From: Pseudomonas sp. PSE14
GTDB lineage: Bacteria; Pseudomonadota; Gammaproteobacteria; Pseudomonadales; Pseudomonadaceae
Length of the DNA: 64,000 nt
Direction of reading: 5' to 3'
NCBI RefSeq assembly: GCF_029203285.1
Contig: NZ_CP115669.1
Coordinates: 3,224,001-3,288,000, forward strand
Position 1 is the first letter of the stretch. Each line of letters opens with the position of its first letter. The position numbers and the translations under genes were made by a program. Positions 17,521-27,605 of this stretch are shown here, one piece after another. Under the pieces are notes generated by a model, which made no database searches, was not told the origin of the DNA, and saw only the letters and a list, made by a program, of their open reading frames with translations.

Positions 17521-18974
17521 GCCGTTTCCCTGTGAAAACCTCCCTCCTGCTGGTCGTCGCGCTGTCCGCCGGCGGCGCTGGCGGCTACTGGCTCGCCCAG
17601 CAAGGGCACGCCCCGGCGAGCGCTGCTCCCGCCAGCACCGAGCGCAAGGCGCTCTACTGGTACGACCCGATGGTCCCGCAGCAACACTTCGATGCGCCGG
17701 GCAAGTCGCCATTCATGGACATGCAACTGGTGCCGAAGTACGCGGATGACGCCGACAGCGCGGCGGCCGTTCGCATCGAACCGGGCATCCAGCAGAACCT
17801 CGGCATGCGCCTGGCCACGGTCAGCCGTGGCAAGCTCGACCGCAGGCTGCAGGTCACCGGCGTGCTGACCTTCAATGACCGCGACGTGGCCCTGTTGCAG
17901 GCGCGCGCCGGCGGCTTCGTCGAGCGCGCCTACGCCCTGGCGCCGGGCGATGTGGTGAAGGCCGGTGCGCCCATCGCCGACATCCTGGTGCCGGAATGGG
18001 CCGGCCTGCAGGAGGAATTCCTCGCCCTGCGCGGCGCCGCGGAACCGGCGCTGCTGGCGGCGGCACGGCAACGCCTGCTGCTGGCGGGAATGCCGGCCGC
18101 GCTGGTCGAGCAGGTCGCCCGCAGCGGCAAGGCCCGTCCGGTGATCACCCTGGGCTCGCCGATCGCCGGAGTGATCCGCGAACTGGAGGTGCGCCCCGGC
18201 ATGAGCCTGGCGGCCGGCGCACCCCTGGCGCGGATCAACGGCCTGGGGCAGGTCTGGCTGGAAGCGGCGGTGCCGGAGAGCCAGGCCGGAGGACTCAAGG
18301 TCGGCCAGAGCGTCGATGCCCGTCTGCCGGCGTTCCCGGATCGCCCGGTGAGCGGCACCCTGGCCAGCATCCTGCCGGAAAACGACCAGCAGAGCCGCAC
18401 CCTGCGCCTGCGCATCGAACTGCCCAACCCCGACGGCCAACTGCGCCCCGGCATGACCGCCCAGGTCAGCCTCGACCTCGCCGGCCAGGCCAGCGTGCTG
18501 CAGATTCCCAGCGAAGCGGTGATCCGCACCGGCAAGCGCAACCTGGTGATGCTGGCCGAAGACCAGGGCCGCTTCCGTCCGGTCGAGGTTCGCCTGGGCC
18601 AGGAAAGCGACGGCCTGGTGGCGGTCCTGCACGGGCTCGACGAAGGCCAGCGGGTGGTCGCTTCCGGGCAGTTCCTGATCGACTCGGAAGCCAGCCTGAA
18701 GGGCATCGAAGTGCGAACCGCCGAGCCTGCCGCCACGGCGCCCGCCGTGCATGAGGCGAATGGCCGCATCGTGGAAATCTCCGACCAGGGCCTGACCATC
18801 AGCCACGGCCCGTTCAACACCCTGGGCATGCCCGGCATGACCATGACCTTCGCCCTCGCCCGCCCGGAACTGGCGGCGGGCCTGAAGGCCGGCGATCGTG
18901 TCCGCTTCGGCGTCAGCCAGGGCGATGCGGGGTTGGTCATCGAGCAGGTCAGCAAGCAGGAGGACCGGCCATGA
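17517..18974 (+). CDS. cusB: CusB-type periplasmic adaptor with N-terminal metal domain and C-terminal CusF-like domain
   Basis: 485 residues, longer than the usual 400. Membrane anchor about 5-28. Residues about 42-75 ([29 protein letters not shown] is the full motif, with its Met and Asp positions) form the heavy-metal-binding domain of CusB-like proteins. Standard adaptor core follows ([47 protein letters not shown]). From about residue 415 there is an extra CusF-like barrel: [13 protein letters not shown] ... [13 protein letters not shown]. This keeps the MxM pair but has no Trp before it, unlike the free CusF encoded downstream. Overlaps cusC and cusA by 4 nt each. Confidence 0.92.
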   Translation: MSRFPVKTSLLLVVALSAGGAGGYWLAQQGHAPASAAPASTERKALYWYDPMVPQQHFDAPGKSPFMDMQLVPKYADDADSAAAVRIEPGIQQNLGMRLATVSRGKLDRRLQVTGVLTFNDRDVALLQARAGGFVERAYALAPGDVVKAGAPIADILVPEWAGLQEEFLALRGAAEPALLAAARQRLLLAGMPAALVEQVARSGKARPVITLGSPIAGVIRELEVRPGMSLAAGAPLARINGLGQVWLEAAVPESQAGGLKVGQSVDARLPAFPDRPVSGTLASILPENDQQSRTLRLRIELPNPDGQLRPGMTAQVSLDLAGQASVLQIPSEAVIRTGKRNLVMLAEDQGRFRPVEVRLGQESDGLVAVLHGLDEGQRVVASGQFLIDSEASLKGIEVRTAEPAATAPAVHEANGRIVEISDQGLTISHGPFNTLGMPGMTMTFALARPELAAGLKAGDRVRFGVSQGDAGLVIEQVSKQEDRP

Positions 18975-21900
18975 TCGCCCGACTCATACGCTGGTCGGTG
19001 GCCAACCGTTTCCTGGTGCTGCTGGCCACGCTGTTCATCGTCGCCTGGGGCCTGTGGTCGCTGCGCAGCACGCCGATCGATGCGCTGCCGGACCTCTCCG
19101 ACGTACAGGTGATCATCCGCACCAGCTATCCGGGGCAGGCGCCGCAGATCGTCGAGAACCAGGTCACCTACCCGCTGGCCACCACCATGCTGTCGGTGCC
19201 TGGGGCGAAGACGGTGCGCGGGTTCTCCTCCTTCGGCGACAGCTTCGTCTATGTGCTGTTCGAGGACGGCACCGACCTCTACTGGGCGCGCTCGCGGGTG
19301 CTGGAGTATCTCAACCAGGTGCAGTCGCGCCTGCCGCCCACGGCGAAAACGGCGCTGGGCCCGGACGCCACCGGCGTCGGCTGGATCTACCAGTACGCCC
19401 TGATCGACCGCACGGGCCGGCATGACCTCGCTCAGCTGCGCGCCTTGCAGGACTGGTTCCTCAAGTTCGAGCTGAAGACGGTGCCGGACGTGGCCGAAGT
19501 GGCCACCGTGGGCGGCATGGTCCGGCAGTATCAGGTCGTGCTCGATCCGGTGCGGCTGGCCAGCCTGGGCATCACCCAGGGCCAGGTGATCGAGGCGCTC
19601 GGCAAGGCCAACCAGGAAACCGGCGGCGGCGTGCTCGAACTGGGCGAAGCCGAGTTCATGGTGCGTGCCTCGGGCTACCTGAAGACCCTGGCGGACTTCC
19701 GCGCGATTCCCCTGCGCCTGGCCGCCAACGGCAGCCCGGTCACCCTGGGCGACGTCGCCAGCATCCAGCTCGGCCCGGAAATGCGCCGGGGCATCGGTGA
19801 GCTGGACGGCGAAGGCGAAGCGGTCGGCGGAGTGATCGTCCTGCGCAGCGGCAAGAACGCCCGCGAAGCCATCGTCCGGGTAAAGGACAAGCTTCAGGCG
19901 CTGAAGAGGAGCCTGCCCGAGGGCGTGGAGATCGTCACCACCTACGACCGCAGCCAGTTGATCGACCGCGCGGTGTCCAACCTCAGCCACAAGCTGATCG
20001 AGGAATTCATCGTGGTCGCGCTGGTCTGCGCCGCGTTCCTCTGGCACCTGCGCTCGTCGCTGGTGGCCATCGTTTCGCTGCCGGTGGGGGTGCTCATCGC
20101 GCTGATCGTCATGCGCCACCAGGGGATCAACGCCAACATCATGTCCCTGGGCGGCATCGCCATTGCCATCGGCGCGATGGTCGACGCGGCGGTGGTAATG
20201 ATCGAGAACGCGCACAAGCGCGTCGAGGCCTGGCACGAAAAACACCCGGACACGCCACTCACGGGCGAGCAGCACTGGCGGGTGATGACCGAGGCGGCCG
20301 TGGAGGTCGGCCCGGCGTTGTTCTTCAGTCTGCTGATCATCACCCTGTCGTTCATTCCGGTGTTCACCCTGCAGGCGCAGGAGGGCCGCCTGTTCGGCCC
20401 GCTGGCGTTCACCAAGACCTACGCCATGGCCGGGGCGGCCGGACTTTCCGTGACCCTGGTGCCGGTGCTGATGGGCTACTGGATTCGCGGCCGCCTGCCC
20501 TCGGAGCAGCGCAACCCGCTCAATCGCTGGCTGATTCGCCTCTACCAACCGGCACTGGATGCGGTGCTGCGCCGGCCGCGCGCGACACTGGCGGCCGCGG
20601 TGGTGGTCTTCCTCACCGGGCTCTGGCCGCTGTCCCAGCTGGGCGGCGAGTTCCTCCCGCCGCTGGACGAGGGCGACCTGCTGTACATGCCGTCCGCCCT
20701 GCCCGGCCTCTCCGCGCAGAAGGCCTCGGAGCTGCTGCAGAGCACCGACCGCCTGATCAGGAGCGTGCCGGAGGTGGCCAGCGTGTTCGGCAAGGCCGGG
20801 CGCGCCGAGTCGGCCACCGACCCGGCGCCGCTGGAGATGTTCGAAACCACCATCCGCTTCAAGCCCAGGGATGAGTGGCGGCCGGGCATGACCAGCGAAA
20901 AGCTGGTGGAGGAACTGGACCGCGTCGTGCAGGTGCCGGGCCTGACCAACATCTGGATTCCGCCGATCCGCAACCGCATCGACATGCTCGCCACCGGCAT
21001 CAAGAGCCCCATCGGGGTAAAGGTCGCCGGTACCGACCTGGCCGAGATCGACCGCGCCGCCCTGGCGGTGGAGCGGGTGGCCAAGGGCATTCCCGGGGTG
21101 ACCTCGGCGCTGGCCGAGCGACTCACCGGCGGGCGCTACATCGATGTCGACATCGACCGCCAGGCGGCGGCCCGCTACGGCATGAACATCGCCGACGTGC
21201 AGGCCATCGTCGGCAGCGCCATCGGCGGCGAGAACGTCGGTGAGACGGTGGAGGGCCTCGCCCGCTACCCGATCAACGTGCGCTACCCGCGCGAATGGCG
21301 CGACTCGCTCGATGCGCTGCAGCAACTGCCGATCTACACCGCCCAGGGCGGCCAGATCACCCTGGGCAGCGTGGCGCGGGTGCGCATCAGCGAGGGACCG
21401 CCGATGCTCAAGAGCGAGAATGCCCGCCTCTCCGGCTGGGTCTACGTCGACGTGCGCGGCCGCGACCTGGCCTCGGTGGTGGCGGACCTGCGCCAGGCGG
21501 TGGAGCGTGACGTACAGCTGGCGCCGGGCACGAGCCTGAGCTACTCCGGCCAGTTCGAGTACCTGGAACGCGCCAACGCCCGGCTCAAGCTGGTGGTGCC
21601 GGCAACCCTGGCGATCATCTTCGTGCTGCTCTACCTGACCTTCGGCCGCTTCGACGAGGCGCTGCTGATCATGGCCACCCTGCCCTTCGCCCTCACCGGC
21701 GGGGTGTGGCTGCTGTACCTGATGGGCTTCAACCTGTCGGTCGCCACCGGGGTCGGCTTCATAGCCCTGGCCGGGGTCGCGGCGGAGTTCGGGGTGATCA
21801 TGCTGATCTACCTGAAGAACGCCTGGGCCGAACGCCAAGGTCCGGGCGACGCCACGGCGCTGCTCGCGGCCATCCGCGAGGGCGCGGTACAGCGTGTACG

Positions 21901-22123
21901 CCCCAAGGCCATGACGGTGGCCGTGATCGTCGCCGGCCTGCTGCCGATCCTCTGGAGCAGCGGCACCGGTAGCGAAGTGATGAGCCGCATCGCCGTGCCC
22001 ATGGTCGGCGGCATGATCACCGCCCCGCTCCTCTCCCTGTTCGTCATCCCCGCCGCCTACTGGCTGATGCGCCGTCGTCAGGCCGCTGCGGCAACCCAAC
22101 CCCACTCTGGAGAAATCGCATGA
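18971..22123 (+). CDS. cusA: CusA-type Cu(I)/Ag(I) RND efflux pump
   Basis: 1050 residues, HME-RND family. The transmembrane-4 motif [20 protein letters not shown] is the copper/silver version, different from the CzcA motif in this window. Methionines in [11 protein letters not shown] and APLEMFETT match positions that form the Met relay of E. coli CusA. N-terminus [20 protein letters not shown] is typical. Takes Cu(I)/Ag(I) from the periplasm (via CusB/CusF) and expels it through CusC. Overlaps cusB and cusF by 4 nt, so the four genes form a tightly coupled operon. Confidence 0.94.
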   Translation: MIARLIRWSVANRFLVLLATLFIVAWGLWSLRSTPIDALPDLSDVQVIIRTSYPGQAPQIVENQVTYPLATTMLSVPGAKTVRGFSSFGDSFVYVLFEDGTDLYWARSRVLEYLNQVQSRLPPTAKTALGPDATGVGWIYQYALIDRTGRHDLAQLRALQDWFLKFELKTVPDVAEVATVGGMVRQYQVVLDPVRLASLGITQGQVIEALGKANQETGGGVLELGEAEFMVRASGYLKTLADFRAIPLRLAANGSPVTLGDVASIQLGPEMRRGIGELDGEGEAVGGVIVLRSGKNAREAIVRVKDKLQALKRSLPEGVEIVTTYDRSQLIDRAVSNLSHKLIEEFIVVALVCAAFLWHLRSSLVAIVSLPVGVLIALIVMRHQGINANIMSLGGIAIAIGAMVDAAVVMIENAHKRVEAWHEKHPDTPLTGEQHWRVMTEAAVEVGPALFFSLLIITLSFIPVFTLQAQEGRLFGPLAFTKTYAMAGAAGLSVTLVPVLMGYWIRGRLPSEQRNPLNRWLIRLYQPALDAVLRRPRATLAAAVVVFLTGLWPLSQLGGEFLPPLDEGDLLYMPSALPGLSAQKASELLQSTDRLIRSVPEVASVFGKAGRAESATDPAPLEMFETTIRFKPRDEWRPGMTSEKLVEELDRVVQVPGLTNIWIPPIRNRIDMLATGIKSPIGVKVAGTDLAEIDRAALAVERVAKGIPGVTSALAERLTGGRYIDVDIDRQAAARYGMNIADVQAIVGSAIGGENVGETVEGLARYPINVRYPREWRDSLDALQQLPIYTAQGGQITLGSVARVRISEGPPMLKSENARLSGWVYVDVRGRDLASVVADLRQAVERDVQLAPGTSLSYSGQFEYLERANARLKLVVPATLAIIFVLLYLTFGRFDEALLIMATLPFALTGGVWLLYLMGFNLSVATGVGFIALAGVAAEFGVIMLIYLKNAWAERQGPGDATALLAAIREGAVQRVRPKAMTVAVIVAGLLPILWSSGTGSEVMSRIAVPMVGGMITAPLLSLFVIPAAYWLMRRRQAAAATQPHSGEIA

Positions 22124-22491
22124 ACATTCGCTACCTCTCGGCAGCCGCCGTACTGCTCGCCCTTTCCGCCCCGGCGATCGCCGAGGACACTGCTGGTATG
22201 AACATGAGCGGCATGAAGATGAACGGCACGGACATGAGTGGCATGTCTATGGAAACCCCTCAAGCGACGCCCGCCGCCCACGCCGAAGGCACGATCAGGG
22301 CGATCGATGCCGCCCACGGCACGGTCACGCTGGCCCACGGCGCGGTGCCGGCCTTGCAGTGGCCGCCGATGACCATGGCGTTCAAGACCCGTGCGGGGCA
22401 ACTGGACGGCCTGAAGGTGGGCGACAAGGTGGCGTTCGACTTTCGTACCGGCAACGGCGGCGCGTCGATCGTGAACATTCGCAAGCAATGA
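22120..22491 (+). CDS. cusF: CusF-type periplasmic copper chaperone
   Basis: 123 residues: signal peptide about 1-21, a Met-rich linker ([10 protein letters not shown] ... MSGMSME), then the CusF barrel with the ligand set H-x-W-x-x-M-x-M visible as [18 protein letters not shown]. The Trp that caps bound Cu(I) is kept. Delivers metal to CusB/CusA. Last gene of the cus operon; a weak CACCTG/CAGGTG hairpin follows. Confidence 0.92.
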   Translation: MNIRYLSAAAVLLALSAPAIAEDTAGMNMSGMKMNGTDMSGMSMETPQATPAAHAEGTIRAIDAAHGTVTLAHGAVPALQWPPMTMAFKTRAGQLDGLKVGDKVAFDFRTGNGGASIVNIRKQ

Positions 22492-22776
22492 CGCCCAGCT
22501 GAGGGCAGCACCTGTCCGCCGCTGATGCAGTGGGCAGGTGTCTCGACGCGACAGTCTTTTATTTCCTAAACACCAAGATAATTCAGATATATATTCCACC
22601 AGGTTATCAGGTAGACCGATTCATTCTTTCTCCGAATACCCCGCTTCCTGCCAGACTCGGCCTCGCCGACGGGCCACCCCCGCGGCTCTATCGCGGGCCT
22701 CTCACACCCTGAACGCCCGCTCACGATCATAGGGAAGCGCGCCGGATTGGCGCGTTCCGAAAGGAGCTGGAAATCC

Positions 22777-23583
22777 ATGAAGAAACTCACTGCCGTTACC
22801 GCCCTCGCCCTGGCCGTACTCTCCGGCCTGGCCCACGCCGACCGCTTGGAGGACATCAAGAAGGCCGGCGTGCTGCGAGTCGCCGCGTTCGACAGCAACC
22901 CGCCGTTCGGCTTCGTCGATGCCAAAAGCAAGCAGATCGAAGGCCTGGACGTGGATTACGCCAAGGCCCTGGCCGACAAGCTGGGGGTGAAGCTGCAAGT
23001 GCTGCCAACCAACCCGGCCAACCGCATTCCGCTGCTGACCGCGAACAAGGTCGACCTGGTGCTGGCCAACTTCACCATCACCCCCGAGCGCGCCCAGCAG
23101 GTGGATTTCAGCATCCCCTACTTCTCGTCCGGCCAGCAGTTCATCGTCAAGAAAGGCAGCCTGAAATCGCCGGAAGACCTGAACAAATGGCGCGTCGGCG
23201 TGGACAAGGGCACGGTCAACGAAGGCGTGCTGCGGGAGAAATTCCCCGGCGCCAAGGTCATCGCCTACGACGACACCCCCTTCGCCTTCACCGCCCTGCG
23301 CAACGGCCAGGTCCAGGCCATCACCCAGGACGGCCCGAAGCTGATCGGCCTGCTGGCCAACGTGCCGGACAAGGACAAGTACGAAGTGCCGCCCTTCACC
23401 ATCTCCAATGACCTGATCGGCGTCGGCATTCCCAAGGGCGAGACGGCCCTGACCGAGTTCGTCAACCAGAGCCTGCAGGACCTGGAAGCGAACGGCCAGG
23501 CGCAGAAAATCTACGACACCTGGTTCGGCCCGGACACCAAGACTCCGCTGGCGCGCCTGTACAGGATCGGCGACAAGAGCTGA
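22777..23583 (+). CDS. ABC transporter periplasmic amino-acid-binding protein (family 3)
   Basis: 268 residues from ATG 22777 (AAAGGAG upstream). Signal peptide about 1-21 (ALAVLSGLAHA). Family 3 marks: GVLRVAAFDSNPPFGFVDAKSK near the mature start, GLDVDYAKALADKLGVKLQ, and VDLVLANFTITPERAQQVDFSIPY. Binds a polar amino acid or related compound; the exact ligand cannot be read. Followed after a stem-loop by two permease genes, but no ATPase gene follows. The 285-nt upstream region includes an AT-rich stretch near 22560-22610 likely to hold the promoter. Confidence 0.9.
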   Translation: MKKLTAVTALALAVLSGLAHADRLEDIKKAGVLRVAAFDSNPPFGFVDAKSKQIEGLDVDYAKALADKLGVKLQVLPTNPANRIPLLTANKVDLVLANFTITPERAQQVDFSIPYFSSGQQFIVKKGSLKSPEDLNKWRVGVDKGTVNEGVLREKFPGAKVIAYDDTPFAFTALRNGQVQAITQDGPKLIGLLANVPDKDKYEVPPFTISNDLIGVGIPKGETALTEFVNQSLQDLEANGQAQKIYDTWFGPDTKTPLARLYRIGDKS

Positions 23584-23609
23584 TTCCGCCGCCCGCACCG
23601 CACTACCGC

Positions 23610-23632
23610 ACGCCCCACGCACCGTGGGGCGT
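23610..23632 (+). promoter_or_regulatory. Stable stem-loop between binding-protein and permease genes
   Basis: Perfect 10-bp stem ACGCCCCACG / CGTGGGGCGT with a 3-nt loop and no T-run. Such structures after binding-protein genes usually protect the upstream mRNA and lower permease expression. Confidence 0.6.
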
Positions 23633-23667
23633 TGCCGTTTCTTCCCCTTGTCGATGGAAACCTTCCG

Positions 23668-24381
23668 ATGTTCGGCGAACTGCTCGCCCAAACCTATCTG
23701 AGCTGGTTGCTCGACGGCTTCCTGCTCACCCTCGGCATTTCCCTGTTCTGCTGCGCGCTTGCCACCTTGCTCGGCGCACCGTTGGCCGTGGCGCGGCAGG
23801 CGAAATCTCGCTGGCTGTCATGGCCTGCGCGAGCCTATCTCGCGCTGTTTCGCAATACGCCGCTGCTGGTGCAGCTGTTCTTCTGGTACTTCGGCGTGCC
23901 GGCGCTGCTGCCGGAAGACTTCGTAGTCTGGCTCAACACGCCCCATGAGCTGGGCGGGCTGAGCTGGCCGTCCTTCGAATTCCTCGCTGCCGCCTGGGGC
24001 CTGACGCTCTACACCACCGCCTTCATCGCCGAGGAGTTCCGCGCCGGGATCGCCTCGGTCAGCCCGCAACAGCGTGAAGCCGGCATGGCGCTAGGGCTGC
24101 GTCCGCTGCAGGTGTGGCGCTGGGTGATCCTGCCGCAGGCTCTGCGCACCGCCTTGCCGCCGCTGATGGGCCAGTACATGAACGCGCTGAAGAACTCCTC
24201 GCTGGCCATGGCCATCGGGCTCGCCGAGCTGTCCTACGCCTCGCGCCAGGTGGAGACGCAGACCTTCAAGACCTTCCAGGCCTTCGGCATCGCCACCCTG
24301 CTGTACATCGGCGCCATCGCCTTGATCGAGGCGCTGGGCCAGGCGCTCCAGCAGACCCGCCGCTACCGCCAGGGAGCCTGA
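23668..24381 (+). CDS. ABC amino-acid permease (HisMQ/GltJK type), first subunit
   Basis: 237 residues from ATG 23668. About five membrane spans. EAA-loop motif QREAGMALGLRPLQVWRWVILPQALRTALPP docks to the ATPase; FLALFRNTPLLVQLFFWYFG-type N-terminal signature is present as YLALFRNTPLLVQLFFWYF. Forms a heterodimer with the next gene product. One nucleotide separates the two permease genes. Confidence 0.9.
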   Translation: MFGELLAQTYLSWLLDGFLLTLGISLFCCALATLLGAPLAVARQAKSRWLSWPARAYLALFRNTPLLVQLFFWYFGVPALLPEDFVVWLNTPHELGGLSWPSFEFLAAAWGLTLYTTAFIAEEFRAGIASVSPQQREAGMALGLRPLQVWRWVILPQALRTALPPLMGQYMNALKNSSLAMAIGLAELSYASRQVETQTFKTFQAFGIATLLYIGAIALIEALGQALQQTRRYRQGA

Positions 24382-24382
24382 C

Positions 24383-25075
24383 ATGGACTTCTCCGTCATC
24401 CAGGACAACCTGTCCTACTTCCTCATCGGCGCGTACCCGGACGGCCCGCTGGGCGGCGCCGCGCTGACCGTGATCCTGGCGCTGGCCTCCGGCATCGCCT
24501 CGGCCATCATCGGCCTGGTGCTGGGCATCGCGCTGTCGGTATTGCGCGGCAAACCACGCCTGCTGCTGGTGGCGTTCCTCGGGTTCTTCCGCGCCATCCC
24601 GGTGCTGATGCTGATCTTCTGGACCTACTTCCTGCTGCCCATCGTCCTGCACATCGACGTCCCGGCGCTGGGCACCGTGGTCTGCGCGCTGTCGCTGATC
24701 GGCGGGGCCTATCTGGCGCACTCGGTGCATGCCGGCATCGAGAGCCTGCCCAAAGGCCAGTGGGACGCCGCCCGCGCCCTCGGCCTGCGCCCGTGGCAGG
24801 TGCTGCGCCTGGTGATCCTGCCGCAGGCGCTGCCGATCATGCTGCCGTCCTTCCTCAACCAGTGGGTCTCGCTGATCAAGGACACCTCGCTGGCCTACGT
24901 GATCGGCGTCGGCGAGCTGTCCTTCGTCGCCACCCAGGTAAGCAACCGGGTGATGGTGCATCCCACGGAAGTCTTCCTGTTCGTTGCCCTGCTCTACTTC
25001 GTGCTGTGCTCGGCGCTGGACCTGCTGGCGGCGCTGTTCGCGCGGCTGACGCCGGACTACCGCAAGGCCGCCTGA
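24383..25075 (+). CDS. ABC amino-acid permease (HisMQ/GltJK type), second subunit
   Basis: 230 residues, five predicted spans, FRAIPVLMLIFWTYFLLP signature and EAA loop QWDAARALGLRPWQVLRLVILPQALPIMLPS. Partner of the preceding permease. Directly after its stop comes the terminator shared with the convergent oprD gene, so the operon ends without an ATP-binding subunit; that protein must be encoded elsewhere. Confidence 0.9.
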   Translation: MDFSVIQDNLSYFLIGAYPDGPLGGAALTVILALASGIASAIIGLVLGIALSVLRGKPRLLLVAFLGFFRAIPVLMLIFWTYFLLPIVLHIDVPALGTVVCALSLIGGAYLAHSVHAGIESLPKGQWDAARALGLRPWQVLRLVILPQALPIMLPSFLNQWVSLIKDTSLAYVIGVGELSFVATQVSNRVMVHPTEVFLFVALLYFVLCSALDLLAALFARLTPDYRKAA

Positions 25076-25090
25076 GCACCACCATGAACG

Positions 25091-25114
25091 AAAAACCCCG
25101 CCGGCGAGGCGGGG
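25091..25114 (-). terminator. Rho-independent terminator of the second oprD gene
   Basis: On the minus strand: CCCCGCC/GGCGGGG stem followed by TTTTT, 11 nt beyond the porin stop. It may also stop the convergent ABC operon. Confidence 0.75.
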
Positions 25115-25124
25115 CTGGTCGTGA

Positions 25125-26453
25125 TCAGAGAATCGAGATCGGGTAGTCGACGATCAGCCGGAACTCGTTGACGTCACCCTCGGCCTGGTCGGCGTTGCCC
25201 CGGTGGATCGCCTCGCGCAGGCGCAGCGACAGGTCCTTGGCCGGCCCGGACTGCACCACGTACTTGGCTTCCAGGTTGGTCTCGTGGTGCTTGCCGTCCT
25301 CGCCGTAGTTGTAGCCACGGTATTGGCTGTCGGCTGCCATCTTCGAGCCGTCGATGCCATGGCCGTTGACGTAGCGCGCCATGAAGCTCAGGCCGGGTAC
25401 GCCGTAGCTGCTCATGTTGAGGTCGTAGCGCGCCTGCCAGGATTTCTCTTCCGGGCCATTGAAGTCCGAGTACTGGATCGAGTTGGCGAGGAAGATCGAG
25501 TCGGCGGTATCGCCAGGCCCATTGAGGCCGAAGGCGACGTAGTCGAACGGCGTGTCGCCGTGGACCTTCTGGTAGGCCAGGGTGACGGTGTGCGCGGTGA
25601 GGAAGTTGTAGGCAGTGGCGAACGACCAGGTGGTGTTGCTGATCTCGCCGGCCTTGGCGCTGCCATCGTCGTTGGTGCGGTAGATATTGAAGTCGAAGTT
25701 CAGCGACTGCTGATCGGCCAGCGGCAGCGTGTAGTTGGCGTTGCCGTAGTACTGGCGCCACACGTCTTCCAACTGGGAGGCGTAGAGCGACAGGCTCAGG
25801 CTATCGTTGACCGCGTATTTGCCACCGACGTAGTCGATGCTGCTGGCCTCGACGTTGGCGTAGGAGGCCCAGATACCGTGGTCGCCATTGGTAGTGACCG
25901 GTCCGTTGCCGCCGGTGAAGTGGCCACCGTCCAGGTCCAGCCCGTCGATCTCGCTGCTGAGCAGGTTGAAACCGGTCGCCGTCTGCGGGAACAGGCGGCT
26001 GCCGCCAGCGGCAAACACCGGCGCCTGGGGTTGCAGGTCGCCCCAGCGCAGTTCGGTCTTCGACACCCGCAGTTTCAGCGCGCCTCCGGCGCGGCCGTAT
26101 TCGCTTTCGGGGGAGCCGTCGTCGCGCACCGGCAGGTTGCCGGTGCCGGAGGTGCCCGCCCCGCCATCCAGGCGGATACCCCAGTTGCCGAACGCCTCGA
26201 CGCCGAAGCCCACCGTGCCCTGGGTGAAGCCGGAGCTGTAGTTGAGGGTGAAGCCCTGGGTCCAGTCGCGGCGGTCGCGGGCGCCGGACTTGCGGTCGCT
26301 GTTGTAGTAGTAGTTGCGCAGCAGCAGGTTCGCGCTGCTGCCCTCGATGAAGCCGCTGGCCTCGGACTGGTCGGAAACGGCGGCCGCATGGGCCAACTGG
26401 AACGGAATGCCGGCGACCAATGCGCCGAGCATGGAGAGACGGAACGCGGACAT
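25125..26453 (-). CDS. OprD family outer-membrane porin
   Basis: 442 residues. Signal peptide about 1-23 (MLGALVAGIPFQLAHAAA). OprD landmarks: SGFIEGSSANLLLRNYYYNSDRK, FTQGTVGFGVEAFGNWGIRLDGG, SIQYSDFNGPEEKSWQARYDLN, YGVPGLSFMARYVNG and the C-terminus LIVDYPISIL. AAAGGGG lies upstream of ATG 26453. It faces the ABC importer genes, which suggests, but does not prove, that both handle the same small nutrient. The promoter region lacks the triple-repeat site found at the first oprD gene. Confidence 0.9.
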   Translation of the reverse strand: MSAFRLSMLGALVAGIPFQLAHAAAVSDQSEASGFIEGSSANLLLRNYYYNSDRKSGARDRRDWTQGFTLNYSSGFTQGTVGFGVEAFGNWGIRLDGGAGTSGTGNLPVRDDGSPESEYGRAGGALKLRVSKTELRWGDLQPQAPVFAAGGSRLFPQTATGFNLLSSEIDGLDLDGGHFTGGNGPVTTNGDHGIWASYANVEASSIDYVGGKYAVNDSLSLSLYASQLEDVWRQYYGNANYTLPLADQQSLNFDFNIYRTNDDGSAKAGEISNTTWSFATAYNFLTAHTVTLAYQKVHGDTPFDYVAFGLNGPGDTADSIFLANSIQYSDFNGPEEKSWQARYDLNMSSYGVPGLSFMARYVNGHGIDGSKMAADSQYRGYNYGEDGKHHETNLEAKYVVQSGPAKDLSLRLREAIHRGNADQAEGDVNEFRLIVDYPISIL

Positions 26454-26726
26454 CTTCTACCCCTTTGTTGGAATTATCCTGGCAGGTGTTCAAGCGCAAC
26501 TGACGCAATGGTTCTTATGCTGTTTCTGCACGTCACAGAACGGGCCAAGAGATAACAATCCGGGTACTTCGCCACCAACAAGCCACGTCGATACTCAATA
26601 TCAGAACAATCGATTCAGTATCCGCCGGGTAGGCCATTAAGATTGGCCCAGATGAACAGCACGTGCTGCCGGACGCCCGCTCCAGAGCGGTCGGCAGACT
26701 GCTCCACTTCATCGTCCTTTGGTTTG

Positions 26727-26752
26727 GCCGCCTCCCCCAGGCGGCTTTTTTT
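26727..26752 (+). terminator. Isolated rho-independent terminator
   Basis: GCCGCCT / AGGCGGC stem, CCCC loop, seven T. No gene on the plus strand ends here; either an unrecognised short RNA ends here or it insulates hxlR from the upstream region. Confidence 0.75.
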
Positions 26753-27015
26753 ATTGCCCGCAAAAATGCTCAGGACGTACGTTCCGTTATTGATCGGGGG
26801 TTTCACGCGATGAACTATCGGCAGCACTTCGCGAGTTGTTATTCGAATCAAGCCTTGCTCTTCGCGCTGAACTGAAGCGCCGGTTCCCACATGTTCCGCC
26901 ACGGGATCGGGCCACTTGCCTGGCGAAGCATCAGGGTCGTCCCAGTGGCTCGCGAATGCCCGCTTCCGCCGTTCGTCCCTTCCTTTCGGAGTCACTTGCG
27001 CAAAGCAAGTCATCG

Positions 27016-27113
27016 AATTAGATTACAACCATAATATTTAGCCAAGGCGCTTTCCCCTCCGCTTTGCAGAGGCCGTTTCAGAGCGCCCCAATTAGATGAC
27101 GATATTAATCTAA
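27016..27113. promoter_or_regulatory. HxlR operator/promoter candidates
   Basis: An inverted repeat TTAGAT-N10-ATCTAA lies at 27092-27113, directly before the ribosome site AAAGAGG of hxlR. A related half site AATTAGATTA is at 27016-27025. HxlR-family regulators bind dyads in this position and usually control their own operon. Confidence 0.5.
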
Positions 27114-27127
27114 AGAGGTTGACCGCC

Positions 27128-27589
27128 ATGCGCAGAAGCCGCTTCGACCACATGCCCTGCCCCGTCGCCCAGGCGCTGGACCTGGTCGGCGACAGCTGGA
27201 ACGTGTTGATCCTGCGCGAAGCCTTCTATGGCTCCAGCCGCTTCGAGCAGTTCAGCGCCCACCTGGGCATCGCCAGCAACGTGCTGACCCGCCGGCTGCG
27301 CGCCCTGGTCGACAGCGGCCTGCTCGAGCGCAGCCGCTACAACGACCACCCGCCGCGTTACGAGTACCTGCTTACCGACGCCGGCCGCGAGCTGCGCCCG
27401 GTGCTGCTGACCCTGCTGCAGTGGGGCCAGCGCCACGCCGCCGGGAGCGGCGCGGTGCAACTGATCGATACGCGCAATGGCCAGCCGGTACAGATCGCCC
27501 TGGTCGATGCCGAGAGCGGCGAGCCCATCGGGCCGCAGCACCAGATCCGCCGTCGCGACGGCGCCCTGCTTTCCCCCACCCACGCCTGA
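27128..27589 (+). CDS. HxlR-family winged-helix regulator
   Basis: 153 residues from ATG 27128 (AAAGAGG 9 nt upstream). HxlR fold about residues 8-105: CPVAQALDLVGDSWNVLILREAFYGSSRFEQF, with Cys11-type start of the HTH, then LGIASNVLTRRLRALVDSGLLER and wing YEYLLTDAGRELRPVLLTLLQW. The C-terminal 45 residues form an extra small domain. First gene of a three-gene unit with emrA- and emrB-type genes (16 nt to the next), so it most likely controls this efflux pump in response to an electrophile or drug-like ligand. Confidence 0.88.
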   Translation: MRRSRFDHMPCPVAQALDLVGDSWNVLILREAFYGSSRFEQFSAHLGIASNVLTRRLRALVDSGLLERSRYNDHPPRYEYLLTDAGRELRPVLLTLLQWGQRHAAGSGAVQLIDTRNGQPVQIALVDAESGEPIGPQHQIRRRDGALLSPTHA

Positions 27590-27605
27590 ACGAACGGTAG
27601 CCGCC

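Larger units (their letters stand above)
26454..27127. other. 674-nt intergenic region before hxlR
   Basis: Holds the upstream region of the second oprD gene, an isolated plus-strand terminator at 26727-26752, and the AT-rich hxlR operator region (27016-27113). The stretch 26640-26726 contains CAGCACGTGCTG and other short dyads and could be an sRNA ending at that terminator, but I could not find a good promoter. A minus-strand frame at 26615-27013 has no coding character. Confidence 0.5.

Noticed and set aside
17930-22105. 1391-codon open frame on the minus strand
   Set aside because: Antisense shadow of cusB-cusA; the plus-strand genes have complete RND motifs.
26615-27013. 132-codon gene on the minus strand before hxlR
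   Set aside because: No ribosome site or family pattern, and it crosses an intrinsic terminator and part of the operator region.
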